DNA of 64,000 nucleotides from Gardnerella vaginalis (GCF_040427915.1 NZ_JBETXJ010000002.1:496001-560000), one strand, 5' to 3'; shown: positions 8,578-19,535, counted from the first letter of the stretch. The notes: a model not told the origin generated them from the letters alone. Made by a program: numbers and translations.

Positions 8578-11209
8578 CTAAGTTCCTTCTGCTAGTATTT
8601 TCTTCTACTTCTTCATTCTTATTTTCACTTTCATCATCTCTTTCCTCATTACGAGCTATAGAGATGATTTCGTCACCCTTATCTGGCTTAGCTAAAGTCA
8701 CGCCTTGAGTTGTTCTACCAGTACGCTTAACCTCGTTAACATCAGAGCGAATTACCTTACCAGACTTCATAATTGCCATTACTTGATCTGTTTCCTCAAC
8801 AATCAAGGCACCAACCAAAGACCCGCGACCTTCTGCAAGTTGAACAGCTTTAACACCGTATCCGTTTCTTCCTTGCAAACGATACTCTTCAATAGCAGTT
8901 CGCTTAGCAAATCCTTCGTTTGTAACAACGAGAAGATCTTTACTTGTTTCTACAGATACAACATCCATATCAAGTAATTCATCGCCTTCTCTAAATCGCA
9001 TGCCTTGAACGCCTGCAGTTTGGCGACCCATTGGTCGAAGTTGCTCATCATCTGCCCTAAATTTAAGGCTCATTCCAAGCTTAGAAACAAGAATAATGTC
9101 GTCTTCTGGATTGCACAAAGCTGCACCAATCAACTCATCAGCAGGTTCGCCTGTTTCTTCGTTTGTCATTAGTCGAACAGCAATCAAACCACCTTGACGT
9201 GGAGAATCATATTCTTGTAAAGCAGTTTTCTTAACTTTTCCAGAACGAGTTGCCAAAACCAAATACTTCGCTACATCATAATTTGGAATTGATAACACTG
9301 CTTGAATTGTTTCTCCAGGAGTAAATTGAAGCAAATTAGCAACATGCTGTCCTTTAGAATCTCTTGATCCTTCTGGAAGCTCATATGCTTTAATGCGATA
9401 AACGCGTCCGCGATTAGTAAAGAACAACAACCAATTGTGTGTAGAAGTTAAGAAGAAGTGATCTACAACATCATCTTCACGAAGCTTTGCACCCTTAATG
9501 CCTTTGCCTCCGCGGTGCTGAGCACGATACTCGTCTGCTTTTGTGCGCTTAATATAGCCTGCACGAGTTACTGTAACAACAACGTTTTCTTCTGCAATAA
9601 GATCTTCAACATTCATTTCTCCCGAGAATGGAAGAATCTTAGTTCTGCGCTCATCACCATACTTAGCAACAATTTCATCAAGCTCATCGCCAACAATTTT
9701 GCGCTGACGCTCTGGGCTTGCAAGAATATCGTTGTAATCTTCAATCTTGCGCATTAATTCTTCATGCTCGTCAAGAATCTTTTGACGTTCCAAAGCTGCA
9801 AGTCTACGAAGCTGCATTGCAAGAATAGCATCTGCTTGAACATCATCAACATCAAGCAAATTCATCAAACCAGTACGAGCAGAATCAACATCTTTAGAAG
9901 ATCTGATTAAAGCCACAACTTCATCGATCATATCCAAAGCTTTCAAATAGCCTTGCAAAATATGATCTCGCTCTTCTGCCTCACGCTTTAAGTAGCGTGT
10001 ACGCCTATCAATAACTTCAAGCTGATGACTTACCCAATGACGAATAAACGCGTCTAAACTCAAAGTGCGCGGCACACCATCAACCAAAGCAAGCATGTTA
10101 GCGCCGAAAGTTTGCTGAAGCTGCGAATGCTTATACAAGTTGTTCAAAACAACTTTTGGAACAGCATCTCTTTTAAGAACAAGCACTAAACGCTGACCAG
10201 TACGGCCAGACGTTTCATCGCGCATATCTGCAATGCCTTGAATCTTTCCATCTCGCACAGCTTCCCTAATAGAAGCAGCTAAGCGATCAGGATTAACTTG
10301 GTATGGAAGCTCGGTAACAACCAAGCACATACGTCCCTTAATTTCCTCGGTATTAACTACTGCTCGCATTGTAATTAATCCGCGGCCTGTACGGTAAGCT
10401 TGCTCGATTCCCTTGTGACCTAAGATCGTTGCTCCAGTAGGAAAATCAGGTCCTTTAATTCTCTGAATTAAAGCTTCAAGAAGCTCAGAATTACTAGCAT
10501 CTGGGTGGTCCAAAGCCCAATGTACACCATCGGCAACCTCACGCATATTATGAGGTGGAATATTTGTTGCCATACCAACAGCAATACCAGCAGAACCATT
10601 AACTAAAAGATTCGGGAAACGAGCTGGCAAAACTGTTGGTTCTTGAGTTTTACCATCGTAGTTTGGTAAGAAATCAACAGTATCTTTGTCAATATCTCGA
10701 ACCATTTCCATAGCAAGAGGCGCCATACGGCATTCCGTATAACGCATTGCTGCTGCAGGATCATCACCTGGGGAACCAAAGTTTCCTTGACCATCAACAA
10801 GCATGTATCTCATTGACCAAGACTGAGCCATACGAACCAAAGTGTCATAGATAGCAGAATCACCATGAGGGTGATACTTACCCATAACGTCGCCAACAAC
10901 GCGAGAGCACTTGTTGTACCCTCTATCTGGCCTATAGCCGCCATCATACATAGCGTAAATAACACGACGATGCACTGGTTTTAAGCCATCTCGAACATCT
11001 GGTAAAGCGCGCTCAACAATAACAGAAAGTGCATAAGCAAGATATGATTCACGCATTTCCTGCTGCAAATCCATGTGCTTTACGCGAGCACCTTTCATTA
11101 AGCCATAATCAGTATTATCTGATTCTTGCGGACTTTGTGGTTCCATAGACCCATCAGGCAACTGATCTCTATATTCACCATCATTAGCGGCGTTTATTTC
11201 GTCTACCAC
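8570..11209 (-). CDS. gyrA: DNA gyrase subunit A
   Basis: The DNA-cleaving subunit of gyrase (879 aa), which introduces negative supercoils with GyrB. The catalytic tyrosine is Tyr157 in AAMRYTECR. The quinolone-resistance region reads [10 protein letters not shown], with Ser118 and Asp122 at the positions of E. coli Ser83 and Asp87, so no classical resistance change is seen. The C-terminal DNA-wrapping domain contains a GyrA box reading QHRGGKG, with one change from the usual QRRGGKG. The tail is acidic. Translation starts at GTG (11209) with AAGGA 6 bases upstream. gyrB lies 69 bases upstream on the same strand. Confidence 0.97.
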   Translation of the reverse strand: MVDEINAANDGEYRDQLPDGSMEPQSPQESDNTDYGLMKGARVKHMDLQQEMRESYLAYALSVIVERALPDVRDGLKPVHRRVIYAMYDGGYRPDRGYNKCSRVVGDVMGKYHPHGDSAIYDTLVRMAQSWSMRYMLVDGQGNFGSPGDDPAAAMRYTECRMAPLAMEMVRDIDKDTVDFLPNYDGKTQEPTVLPARFPNLLVNGSAGIAVGMATNIPPHNMREVADGVHWALDHPDASNSELLEALIQRIKGPDFPTGATILGHKGIEQAYRTGRGLITMRAVVNTEEIKGRMCLVVTELPYQVNPDRLAASIREAVRDGKIQGIADMRDETSGRTGQRLVLVLKRDAVPKVVLNNLYKHSQLQQTFGANMLALVDGVPRTLSLDAFIRHWVSHQLEVIDRRTRYLKREAEERDHILQGYLKALDMIDEVVALIRSSKDVDSARTGLMNLLDVDDVQADAILAMQLRRLAALERQKILDEHEELMRKIEDYNDILASPERQRKIVGDELDEIVAKYGDERRTKILPFSGEMNVEDLIAEENVVVTVTRAGYIKRTKADEYRAQHRGGKGIKGAKLREDDVVDHFFLTSTHNWLLFFTNRGRVYRIKAYELPEGSRDSKGQHVANLLQFTPGETIQAVLSIPNYDVAKYLVLATRSGKVKKTALQEYDSPRQGGLIAVRLMTNEETGEPADELIGAALCNPEDDIILVSKLGMSLKFRADDEQLRPMGRQTAGVQGMRFREGDELLDMDVVSVETSKDLLVVTNEGFAKRTAIEEYRLQGRNGYGVKAVQLAEGRGSLVGALIVEETDQVMAIMKSGKVIRSDVNEVKRTGRTTQGVTLAKPDKGDEIISIARNEERDDESENKNEEVEENTSRRNLDE

Positions 11210-11278
11210 TGCTATTCCTTCTTATTTATATTTTAAAGTTTATTTTGCTTTATTTTTACGTTGATTTATTAACTATTT

Positions 11279-13354
11279 TTAAGCATCAATAAATCTTGCA
11301 TCATGAGCATTACGTTGAATAAAGAGCCTACGAGGTTCCACTTCGTCTCCCATAAGCATTGAGAATGTCTCATCAGCTCGAGCAGCATCTTCAATATGAA
11401 TTTGCTTTAAGATTCTGTGTTCAGGGTCCATCGTTGTTTCCCACAGCTCCTGATAGCTCATCTCACCCAAGCCCTTGTATCGCTGAATACCTTCGCCTTT
11501 AGGAAGTTGTCTGCCTGCAGCTTTACCTTCTGCAAGAACTCGATCACGCTCAGCATCGGTATAAACAAAGTCATGTGCTCCCTTGCTCCACTTCAAACGG
11601 TAAAGAGGCGGCATAGCAACATAAACGTATCCTGCTGTAATCATTGGACGCATATAGCGGAAGAACAGTGTTAAATTCAATGTAGCAATATGAGCGCCGT
11701 CAACATCAGCATCAGCCATAATAATGACTTTGTGATATCGAACCTTACTTAAATCGAAGTCTTCACCATAACCGCCTCCAACAGCAGTTATTAAGGATTC
11801 AATAGTTTCCGACTTCATCATTCGATCAATTGAAGCGCGCTCAGTATTCAAAATCTTACCGCGCAAAGGCAAAATCGCTTGAGTAATAGGATCTCGTCCT
11901 TGAATTGCGGAGCCACCTGCGGAATCACCCTCCACTATAAACAGCTCGCATTCTTCTGGGTTATTAGACTGGCAATCCTTCAATTTATCTGGCATTCCAG
12001 CTGTTTCAAAGATTGACTTTCTACGAGTATTTTCGCGAGCTTTCTTAGCTGCAATACGCGCACGAGAAGCTTCAATTGCTTTTTGAATAATGTTCTTTGC
12101 TTCACTTGGATGAGCGTCAAACCAATCTCCAAGCTTTTCAGTCATTACTCGCTGAACAAAGGTTTTAGCCTCTGAATTACCAAGCTTGGTTTTAGTCTGA
12201 CCTTCAAACTGTGGAGTTGTAAGCTTTACTGAAACAACCGCTGTTAATCCTTCGCGAACGTCATCACCAGAAAGATTAGTATCTTTTTCCTTTAAGATAT
12301 TCTTTTCTCGAGCATAACGATTTACAAGAGATGTAAGCGCTGCACGGAAGCCTTCTTCGTGAGTACCACCTTCTGTAGTAGAAATTGTGTTTGCAAAAGT
12401 GTGAACCGCTTCCGAATAGGCAACAGTCCATTGCATAGCAATTTCTGCAGAAATACCAATCTCAAGGTCTTCAGCCTCAAAATCAATAACATCTGGCTCT
12501 ACTGGAACAGCTTTTCGAGATTTAACCAAGTAGTCAACGTAATCTTTAATTCCGTGATCATACTTGTAGCTAACGCTTTGATGCTTCTCTTCGCTATCTG
12601 ATTCATTTTCTCCTGTGACTTCGTCACCTGCTTCATCAGGTTTACGCAAATCAGTCAAAGAGATCTTCAATCCCTTGTTTAAGAAAGCCATCTGCTGGAA
12701 TCTAGATCTTAATGTTTCAAAATCGTATGTAGTTGTTTCAAAAATAGCACCATCTGGCCAGAATGTTACGGATGTACCAGTAGATTCACCTTCTTCCATT
12801 GGCTTTCCTTTTTCCAATGGTGCTGTAGGATGCTGATCTACATAAGTTTGAGTCCAGTGGAATCCTTGACGACGAACTTCAATTTCTACGCGTGTAGAAA
12901 GTGCGTTAACAACAGAAATACCAACGCCATGCAAACCACCAGAAACGGCGTATCCGCCGCCTCCAAACTTTCCACCAGCATGAAGCTTAGTCATAACTGT
13001 TTCAACACCAGAAACGCCTTCTCCTGGTACTTCGTCAACTGGAATTCCTCTACCGTCATCCACAACTTTTATTGCATTGTCTGGCAATATTGTCACTTCA
13101 ATGTGAGAAGCATAACCAGCCAAAGCCTCATCAACCGAATTATCTACAATCTCGTATACAAGGTGGTGTAAGCCTCTTGGACCAGTTGAACCAATGTACA
13201 TACCTGGTCTGATTCGAACTGCTTCTAATCCTTCGAGAACGCGAAGATCGCTAGCATCATAATGTTCAGGAGAAAGTGAATCATCAAGCTGAGCGTCATC
13301 GAGTTTATGTTCTTCAACAGAATTTTCCATTGAATTATCTTCAGTGTTTAACAC
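11279..13354 (-). CDS. gyrB: DNA gyrase subunit B
   Basis: The ATPase and TOPRIM subunit of gyrase (691 aa). The GHKL ATP site includes Glu68 in YEIVDN and the DDGRGIPVD loop (99-107); the TOPRIM residues EGDSAGGSA (about 473-481) and DADVDGAH bind Mg2+. The C-terminus keeps RYKGLGEM. The start is a GTG at 13354, supported by AAGGGA 6 bases upstream. Two small inverted repeats lie in the upstream 150 bases. Confidence 0.97.
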   Translation of the reverse strand: MLNTEDNSMENSVEEHKLDDAQLDDSLSPEHYDASDLRVLEGLEAVRIRPGMYIGSTGPRGLHHLVYEIVDNSVDEALAGYASHIEVTILPDNAIKVVDDGRGIPVDEVPGEGVSGVETVMTKLHAGGKFGGGGYAVSGGLHGVGISVVNALSTRVEIEVRRQGFHWTQTYVDQHPTAPLEKGKPMEEGESTGTSVTFWPDGAIFETTTYDFETLRSRFQQMAFLNKGLKISLTDLRKPDEAGDEVTGENESDSEEKHQSVSYKYDHGIKDYVDYLVKSRKAVPVEPDVIDFEAEDLEIGISAEIAMQWTVAYSEAVHTFANTISTTEGGTHEEGFRAALTSLVNRYAREKNILKEKDTNLSGDDVREGLTAVVSVKLTTPQFEGQTKTKLGNSEAKTFVQRVMTEKLGDWFDAHPSEAKNIIQKAIEASRARIAAKKARENTRRKSIFETAGMPDKLKDCQSNNPEECELFIVEGDSAGGSAIQGRDPITQAILPLRGKILNTERASIDRMMKSETIESLITAVGGGYGEDFDLSKVRYHKVIIMADADVDGAHIATLNLTLFFRYMRPMITAGYVYVAMPPLYRLKWSKGAHDFVYTDAERDRVLAEGKAAGRQLPKGEGIQRYKGLGEMSYQELWETTMDPEHRILKQIHIEDAARADETFSMLMGDEVEPRRLFIQRNAHDARFIDA

Positions 13355-13375
13355 TTTAGATCCCTTCCCGCATTA

Positions 13376-13390
13376 CCTCATGCCATGAGG
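13376..13390. repeat. Short hairpin just upstream of gyrB
   Basis: Perfect 6-bp arms (CCTCAT / ATGAGG) with a 3-base loop, about 20 bases upstream of the gyrB start. It lies in the probable gyrB leader; no function can be assigned. Confidence 0.45.
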
Positions 13391-13409
13391 CATTTACGAG
13401 GTCGATACA

Positions 13410-13441
13410 CGCTAGAAAGCACAAAAAAGGGGTTTCTAGCG
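13410..13441. repeat. Inverted repeat between DciA gene and gyrB
   Basis: Perfect 9-bp arms (13410-13418 and 13433-13441) enclose a loop with an A6/T6 run. It follows the DUF721 gene by about 60 bases and could be a terminator of the dnaN-recF-DUF721 unit, but no T-run follows the stem on the minus strand. A regulatory element for gyrB is an alternative. Confidence 0.45.
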
Positions 13442-13504
13442 ATTTAACTACATTACATGACATTCTACACACACATAATGACCGCTCTTTAGTAAGAGGC
13501 TTTA

Positions 13505-13996
13505 TTAATGATTCTTAATAATAAACCTATTATTATTTGATTTTTTACTTAAATCAAATGATGTTGGACCTACTATTTTGACTTCTTTAATATTAATATT
13601 TTTTGAATATTCAAATATTTTTTTCTCAAGCATAGGCTTGCAATAGCTAAGTTGTGTATACCAAACGTTTGATTTTGTTCTAACTATTAAAATACCGTCT
13701 TTTATTTGATCTATATAACAATTTAAAGATGCACTTTTGCCAACTATTTTCCACCAATCTTCTCGCATTCTTGCTATAGCAAGCGGCTCATTCCAATGTT
13801 TTTGATTAGCAAAATTACCTAGCAACGAATACAGATTTTGTGGGTCCCTACCAGGTTTTCCAAAACTTTCCCAAGCTTTATAAGCATTTTGCTCGTTTAT
13901 TGTTTTCTTTTCTCCCCTTTTTTCTATAGGAGAAAAAACAATCTCAGGAAGCTTTCTAGTGTCTAATTTTAATAATTTATTTACGGGAATTTTCAT
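13505..13996 (-). CDS. dciA: DUF721 / DciA-family protein
   Basis: A 163-aa basic protein in the position of the actinobacterial DUF721 gene between recF and gyrB (Rv0004). DciA proteins help load the replicative helicase DnaB in bacteria lacking DnaC. The DUF721 core (about residues 75-150) contains the W-x-x-I-V-G motif and the WYTQLSY segment. The start has AGGGGA 7 bases upstream. It lies 10 bases after recF in the dnaN-recF unit. The helicase-loader role is known for the family; here it is an inference. Confidence 0.82.
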   Translation of the reverse strand: MKIPVNKLLKLDTRKLPEIVFSPIEKRGEKKTINEQNAYKAWESFGKPGRDPQNLYSLLGNFANQKHWNEPLAIARMREDWWKIVGKSASLNCYIDQIKDGILIVRTKSNVWYTQLSYCKPMLEKKIFEYSKNINIKEVKIVGPTSFDLSKKSNNNRFIIKNH

Positions 13997-14006
13997 TATT
14001 TTCCCC

Positions 14007-15275
14007 TTAACTATTAGAATTATTTTCGATATTATTTTTTCGATTATTAATAATATCTTTTAATAGATCTTTGTGATTAGAGTCAAGATTATTATTAAAG
14101 AAATCTTCATCTTTATTATTATTTTTTTCTACTATTTTAGATATATCAATAAATGATTCTTCTGAAAGATTCTCATCTTTTGGTATATCACTTAAGGATG
14201 CAACTGTAATAAAAACTTGTTCTTGTTCTTTTGCAAACTCTAAAATCTGTTTTCTTCTAGATTCATCTAATTGTGAAAAAACATCATCCAAAATAACTAT
14301 TGGTTTTTGATTAGTTTTTTCTTCTAAAGTCTTGAATAAAGCCATTTTTAAAGCTAATGCTAAAGTCCACGATTCACCATTAGAAGCAAATTCTTTTGCA
14401 GGATGATTATTTATTAATATTGTAAAATCATCTCTATGAGGACCTATTAGGTTGTAGCCTCTAGCAACTTCCCCAGCATAAATTCGTTGAAAATGCTCGC
14501 TTATAGCCTTTTGTGGAAAATAATCTTCTTTTGATTCAACTTCTAACTCTTCAAAAGACGGATTATATTGTATCGAAGCAAAATTAGAAGATTTAGAAAG
14601 TTTATCCACTATTTTAGGAAAAATTTCATTTAACAAATTTATTATTTTTTTTCGATTTTTTGTAAGAATTATTCCTGACTCAATAAATTTACCAGTCCAT
14701 ATTTCCAAATCAGATATAGGATTATATCCATTTGTTGAACTAGCTAAATTGTTATTAGATATACTTTTAAGAAGATACGACCGCTGTTTTGCAATGTGAT
14801 TATATTCTTGTAGAACTTGTAAATAATTTGGTATTAATAACGCTCCAGCTTGATCTATAAAAGTCCTACGAATATTAGGATCTGAAAAAATCAAATTTTG
14901 ATCTCTTGGAGTGAAAGAAATGGATTTAACTAATCCAACTATGTCCTTCATATATAATGATTTTCCACTATTAATTCTTGCTCTGTTAGCTCCTTTTGAA
15001 TTAATCGTAAGCTCATATGTAGTTTCATCTAAATCATTATTATCAAAATATTTAGCATTAAGTCGTATAGTAGCACAACTGTTATTGCACTCTATCAGTG
15101 GCATCAAAGATGATATTCTATGACTTGTTCCAGTAGAAATAACTTCTATAGCTTCAACAATATTGGTTTTGCCTAAGCCATTTGAGCCAAATAGAACATT
15201 AATTTTTGGAGAAAAGTCTAATACACAATTACTCCAAGAACGAAAATGATCTAGTACAAGTCTTGAAACATACAT
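14007..15275 (-). CDS. recF: DNA replication/repair protein RecF
   Basis: An SMC-like ATPase (422 aa) that helps load RecA at gaps. The Walker A motif FGSNGLGKTN (29-38), the signature region near the C-terminus and the Walker B segment IVILDDVFSQLD are all visible. Compared with typical RecF (about 360-390 aa) it carries a C-terminal tail of about 45 residues that is rich in Asn, Asp and Lys, probably disordered. It follows dnaN by 10 bases, with only a weak ribosome site. Confidence 0.93.
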   Translation of the reverse strand: MYVSRLVLDHFRSWSNCVLDFSPKINVLFGSNGLGKTNIVEAIEVISTGTSHRISSLMPLIECNNSCATIRLNAKYFDNNDLDETTYELTINSKGANRARINSGKSLYMKDIVGLVKSISFTPRDQNLIFSDPNIRRTFIDQAGALLIPNYLQVLQEYNHIAKQRSYLLKSISNNNLASSTNGYNPISDLEIWTGKFIESGIILTKNRKKIINLLNEIFPKIVDKLSKSSNFASIQYNPSFEELEVESKEDYFPQKAISEHFQRIYAGEVARGYNLIGPHRDDFTILINNHPAKEFASNGESWTLALALKMALFKTLEEKTNQKPIVILDDVFSQLDESRRKQILEFAKEQEQVFITVASLSDIPKDENLSEESFIDISKIVEKNNNKDEDFFNNNLDSNHKDLLKDIINNRKNNIENNSNS

Positions 15276-15285
15276 TTATTTATCT

Positions 15286-16404
15286 TTAAGGATGCATTGG
15301 AACAACAAGATATCTGTAATTCATAGACTCATCGCCATCAGCTTCCTGCTGACCATTAAATTCAACAGGCTTAACTGCAGATGTGATTTTTGCATGAACA
15401 AATGGCTCACTTATAGCGCTCAAACCTTCAATTAAATAATTAGGATTAAAAGCAACTATAATATCTTGACCGTCCATGTCTACATCGATAAGTTCTTTTG
15501 CTTGAGATTCTGAATCATTTCCAGCACTTAAAGTTAACTCATCTCCAGAGAAAGACATGTAAATAGGAGCATCTTTTTCTGCAACAAGTGCAACTCGCTT
15601 AATAGCATTAATAAGCATTGTTCGATTAATAATTGCATGAATAGGATATTCATCAACAAAAAGTCGATCTACAGAAGGAAATTCTCCATCAATTAGTTGA
15701 GAAGTACTTACTCTACCAGAATTTTCAAAACCAAGAATAGATGGTTCTTTATCGTTTAGATTTACAATAACATTTTGATGTTCATCTATTGAGCGAGAAA
15801 TATCTCTAAGAATGCTTCCTTTGATTAGAGTAGAAGTATTTATGTCAGAATGTTCTGGTGTCCACTTAAAAGTTGATCTTGCAAGGCGATATCTATCTGT
15901 AGCAGTGAAAGTAACAGAATCATCTTCAAAATGAGCATGAATTCCAGTCAAAACAGGTCTATCTTCTTCTCTTGAAACAGCCACAGAAGCTTGTACTACT
16001 GCCTGAACAAAAGTAGGAGCATCTACCTGACCAAGTTTTTCAGGAATTTGTGGTAAATCAGGATATTCTCCTTCAGGCATTAGTTGAAGTGTAAAAGTTG
16101 ATTTTCCAGAAGAAATAGTAAGAGTAGTTTCATTAGAGGATAAATAGGTTTTTTCTGATGGCAAAGATTTAGTTATATCTGCCATCAATTTACCTAATAC
16201 GAGTACACTACCCTGCTCATCTATTCCAGCTTCAACATGATGCCTGCTAGATAGTTGATAGTTAAAAGCAGAAAGTTGCAGAATTCCATCTTTTGCTTCT
16301 AGTTTTAATCCTGCAAGAATAGGATTAGCTGGTCTAGAATCTATGACTCTAGTTGTCCAAGCTACTGCATCAGCAAAAGAAGCGGAATTAACTTCAACTT
16401 TCAT
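15286..16404 (-). CDS. dnaN: DNA polymerase III beta sliding clamp
   Basis: Processivity clamp (372 aa) with three repeated clamp domains; it tethers the replicative polymerase and is a hub for repair proteins. The N-terminus (KVEVNSASFADAV) and the C-terminal YLVVPMHP closely match actinobacterial DnaN. GAGGAAAA precedes the ATG. It is separated from dnaA by 426 bases with DnaA boxes and heads the dnaN-recF-dciA unit. Confidence 0.96.
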   Translation of the reverse strand: MKVEVNSASFADAVAWTTRVIDSRPANPILAGLKLEAKDGILQLSAFNYQLSSRHHVEAGIDEQGSVLVLGKLMADITKSLPSEKTYLSSNETTLTISSGKSTFTLQLMPEGEYPDLPQIPEKLGQVDAPTFVQAVVQASVAVSREEDRPVLTGIHAHFEDDSVTFTATDRYRLARSTFKWTPEHSDINTSTLIKGSILRDISRSIDEHQNVIVNLNDKEPSILGFENSGRVSTSQLIDGEFPSVDRLFVDEYPIHAIINRTMLINAIKRVALVAEKDAPIYMSFSGDELTLSAGNDSESQAKELIDVDMDGQDIIVAFNPNYLIEGLSAISEPFVHAKITSAVKPVEFNGQQEADGDESMNYRYLVVPMHP

Positions 16405-16830
16405 TTTTCCTCATTTCTGTTTAAATCTGTGTTTTATTCTATATCATGCTGCCAATTAAAAAATCATATTTTATGAAAGTTAGTTGAGTAAGTAATTAAG
16501 TATGAATATTAGATAAAAATAAAATAGTAAACGTAATAAAGGTTGTTAACATGTGGATAAAGTTGAAGGACTGCTGATTTAAAGCCGTTATCCACATTCC
16601 AAAAATGTTGATAACATAAATAGAAGTATGTGCATAAATGCTGGAGTTATCCACAGAATTTTCTAATTTTTGATTTATTAACATTTTTATTGCAGTTAAA
16701 AACAATTTACTCACTTTTTAAACGGCGTTTTCCACCAGCTATCCGCAGCTTTTACCCACATTTGTTACTAACTATGTGGATAACTTTATTTATTTTAATA
16801 AACAAATTATGAATAAAATTGTGTAAAAAT
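16405..16830. other. oriC: oriC-type region between dnaN and dnaA: DnaA-box cluster
   Basis: Four perfect TTATCCACA boxes occur in this non-coding stretch: 16552-16560 (minus), 16588-16596 (plus), 16647-16655 (plus) and 16775-16783 (minus). Near matches lie at 16606-16614, 16629-16637 and 16752-16760. The flanks are A/T-rich. The dnaA-dnaN spacer is the usual actinobacterial oriC. Gene direction flips around this region, which supports it. The small open frames here are not credible genes. Confidence 0.85.
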
Positions 16831-18438
16831 CTATTTTTTAGAAGGATTTTGTTTCAAACGAACAGTCAATTCCATTACATAGTTATAAATTTCTTGCTTT
16901 TCCTGCATTTCGCCACTAATTCTGGTATAAGCATGCATTACTGTGGTATGATCTCTACCGCCAAAAACTTCTCCAATATCAACCAAGCTCATGCTAGTCA
17001 TTTCTCTAGCTAAATACATTGCAATTTGACGAGCTAAAGCAACATTTTTAGTTCTTGATCTTCCAACCATCTCATCAAAAGTCATATGGAAATATTGAGC
17101 AACCTGACCAATGATATCTGTTGGTCTAACTTCAATATCGGATGCAAAAAAGTCTTGTAAGGCTTGCTCAGCTAAAGCCTTACTAACTGGTTGGTTACTA
17201 AGAGAAGCAACAGCCGTAACGCGAGTTAAAGCACCTTCAAGTTCGCGAATATTTTCAGTAAAACGTTCCGCAATAAGATCCAAAACATCACTAGGAACAT
17301 TGGACCCATTCATAGAAGCCATCATTCTTAAAATAGCAATACGAGTTTCTAAATCAGGAGGTTTAATATCTACTGTTAAACCAGATTCAAACCTAGAGAT
17401 AAGCCTAGATTCAAATCCCCTAAGATTTTTAGGAGCAACATCAGAAGCTATTACTATTCTTTTATTAGCCTGATATAAAGCGTTAAAAGTGTGGAAGAAT
17501 TGTTCAAGAGTTGCTTCTTTACCACCTAAAAATTGAATATCATCAATTAGTAGAACGTCAACTTCGCGGTATTTTCTATTAAAGTTAGCAATCTGACCTT
17601 GATTTTGACTTGTATTTTGTAAAGCCTCAATAAATTCATTAGTAAACTCTTCGCTTGTAATATATCGAACTTTAAGTGAAGAATCTTTAACAAGGGCATA
17701 ATTTCCAATTGCATTAAGCAAATGGGTTTTACCAAGACCAGATCCACCGTAAATACACAAAGGATTAAAATCACGTCCTGATCCTTCTGCAACTGCTAAT
17801 GCTACTGTGCGAGCAAAACGATTGGAATCGCCAGGAACAAATGTGTCAAAAGTGGCATAAGTATTCAAATGAGTTGTTGGATCTCTATTAACTGATGCAG
17901 GTATATTTGTCTGCTTTTGATTAATAGATTGCACATTGAGATTTGTATTTTGCATGGTTTTCAAACCAGTTGCGTAATCAAAATCTTTCTGCACAGGAAT
18001 TGAATCATAAGAATCGTCCAAAAAAGATTCAACTTTTTTAGAATCAGAAGAATCATTAGAATCTGACGAATCAGAATTATTATTTGTAGTATTATCTAGC
18101 GATTGAGAAGTTTTTGAAGTATTACTTACATTTTGTAAAGTATTGTTATTTTCTTTTTCACTATTTTGGATAATTTTAAATGCTGGAAACATGTCTTTTC
18201 CAGTACAAATTTTCAAAGAAGTTAGCAAAGCAGAACTAAGCTCGTTTTGCAGAGCTTGCTGAGTTTCAATATTAGAAACGCATAAAACAATTGTTGTTCC
18301 AAAAATAGCTTCAGGTTTTACACTCTCAAACCAACTTTTATCCCGATTGCTTAGAAGTGCATTATGGCGCAACACGGCGAGAGTATTAGACCATACTATG
18401 GCAGCTTGAGCACTAGGATCCTCAAAGGCTTCAGACAT
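16831..18438 (-). CDS. dnaA: Chromosomal replication initiator DnaA
   Basis: AAA+ initiator (535 aa) that binds DnaA boxes and melts oriC. Domain I is N-terminal; domain II is a long Asn/Ser/Asp-rich linker (about 90-195). Domain III has Walker [10 protein letters not shown] (about 230-238) and Walker [10 protein letters not shown]. Domain IV ends with the DNA-binding signature [11 protein letters not shown] (about 497-507). The start has GGGGGT 6 bases upstream. DnaA boxes lie on both sides of the gene, so autoregulation is likely. Confidence 0.97.
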   Translation of the reverse strand: MSEAFEDPSAQAAIVWSNTLAVLRHNALLSNRDKSWFESVKPEAIFGTTIVLCVSNIETQQALQNELSSALLTSLKICTGKDMFPAFKIIQNSEKENNNTLQNVSNTSKTSQSLDNTTNNNSDSSDSNDSSDSKKVESFLDDSYDSIPVQKDFDYATGLKTMQNTNLNVQSINQKQTNIPASVNRDPTTHLNTYATFDTFVPGDSNRFARTVALAVAEGSGRDFNPLCIYGGSGLGKTHLLNAIGNYALVKDSSLKVRYITSEEFTNEFIEALQNTSQNQGQIANFNRKYREVDVLLIDDIQFLGGKEATLEQFFHTFNALYQANKRIVIASDVAPKNLRGFESRLISRFESGLTVDIKPPDLETRIAILRMMASMNGSNVPSDVLDLIAERFTENIRELEGALTRVTAVASLSNQPVSKALAEQALQDFFASDIEVRPTDIIGQVAQYFHMTFDEMVGRSRTKNVALARQIAMYLAREMTSMSLVDIGEVFGGRDHTTVMHAYTRISGEMQEKQEIYNYVMELTVRLKQNPSKK

Positions 18439-18846
18439 GTTACACCCCCAATCAAAAGTAATTTTCTTTTCGCATTAGCAACTCAGTGTATTTTTTAATA
18501 CACGTTTATGTGTGAAAAGAGTGCTAGTAGAATATGTTTACTCCGACCCTAAGAAGTTATCCACAGCCTAGCGTGTTGAAAATACTTGTATGTTAATAAC
18601 ATGTGTGTAATTTGTGGATAATGTAAAACTTAGTAATCCACATTTTCCAACGATTTTAAGACGAATTATTTACGTTTTTTAATAGATTTATAAAGTTATT
18701 TAGAGAATAAGAATTATTCTAAAAGACTTATTTAAAACACGATAATTAATAAAATTTTAGCTCTTGGTGAGGGGTGATAGTAATTTGGTATAGCTTGACT
18801 CATACGGAGCCATGCTTTTGCATGGCTAAATACAGGAGCGTTAGTT
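18439..18846. other. dnaA-rpmH divergent spacer with DnaA boxes and A/T-rich tract
   Basis: Perfect DnaA boxes lie at 18557-18565 (plus) and 18613-18621 (minus), with a near match TAATCCACA at 18634-18642. A strongly A/T-rich stretch (about 18660-18765) follows and is a plausible unwinding element. The stretch must also hold promoters for dnaA (leftward) and rpmH (rightward). It may be a second half of a bipartite oriC or a dnaA autoregulatory region. Confidence 0.75.
18809..18826 (+). promoter_or_regulatory. Small hairpin in the rpmH leader
   Basis: GCCATGC and GCATGGC arms with a TTTT loop, just before the AGGAG ribosome site of rpmH. It may modulate ribosomal-protein translation or mRNA stability; no direct evidence. 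Confidence 0.4.
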
Positions 18847-18981
18847 ATGAAGAGGACATTCCAGCCTAACAACCGTCGTCGTCACATGAAGCACGGCTTC
18901 CGCGTTCGCATGCGTACGCGTGCTGGTCGCGCAGTGATTAACCGTCGTCGTGCCAAGGGCCGCAAGACACTTTCTGCCTGA
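18847..18981 (+). CDS. rpmH: 50S ribosomal protein L34
   Basis: A 44-aa, very basic ribosomal protein, complete from [12 protein letters not shown] to the stop. Its sequence follows the L34 family closely ([22 protein letters not shown]). AGGAG lies 10 bases upstream. It is the first gene of the rightward rpmH-rnpA-yidD-yidC-jag block next to oriC. Confidence 0.97.
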   Translation: MKRTFQPNNRRRHMKHGFRVRMRTRAGRAVINRRRAKGRKTLSA

Positions 18982-19001
18982 GCTGGGACGCGTCGTAAAG
19001 C

Positions 19002-19529
19002 ATGGATAGGCTGAAAAGCCATCGCGATTTTGTTGCGGTGCTCAAAAAACGACGCAAAGTGTGTTCACGGGATATCGTTGCGCATTATGATATGCGTGGA
19101 TGCGTGACCGTGTTAGACGCGCTTAACGAAGACAGGAAAGTAAGTCCAGATGATATTGCCACGGGTTTTGAAAACACTCCCGCGGCATTTTGTGATACCT
19201 TAAAGCAACCTCAAAAAAATGATGTTGCTTTAAGGTTGGGTCTTGCTGTATCTAAATCAGTTGGAAAAGCTGTTATTCGAAATAAGGTAAAACGACGTTT
19301 TAGGGTAATAGCAAAAGAGCACGAGTCGTTGCTTCCATATGGTTGCGATGTAGTATTGCGTGCAAAACCTACTGCTGCACAATCTTCGTTTGATTCGTTG
19401 AATGAGCAAATCAAAAAGATTTTCGGCAAAATAGCCAAAAATCTTCAAGATCAAAATCAATTCATGCAAACTATGTGCCTAAAAACTAGCGAAGATAGTG
19501 ATAGTAAAGCAGGCTCGCAGGATCAGTGA
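19002..19529 (+). CDS. rnpA: Ribonuclease P protein component
   Basis: Protein subunit of RNase P (175 aa), which helps the RNA subunit mature tRNA 5' ends. The family signature is [15 protein letters not shown] (about residues 87-101, with the RNR core). The protein is longer than the usual 110-130 aa: an acidic insertion (about residues 38-78) splits the N-terminal beta-sheet part, and a tail of about 25 residues follows the core. It starts 20 bases after rpmH and leads into yidD. Confidence 0.93.
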   Translation: MDRLKSHRDFVAVLKKRRKVCSRDIVAHYDMRGCVTVLDALNEDRKVSPDDIATGFENTPAAFCDTLKQPQKNDVALRLGLAVSKSVGKAVIRNKVKRRFRVIAKEHESLLPYGCDVVLRAKPTAAQSSFDSLNEQIKKIFGKIAKNLQDQNQFMQTMCLKTSEDSDSKAGSQDQ

Positions 19530-19535
19530 TAAGTC

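Noticed and set aside
8570..11209. Quinolone-resistance substitutions in gyrA
   Set aside because: Ser and Asp are present at the two main resistance positions; the sequence is of the susceptible type there.
16496..16812. Short open frames in the dnaN-dnaA spacer
   Set aside because: They run through DnaA boxes on both strands and resemble no protein.
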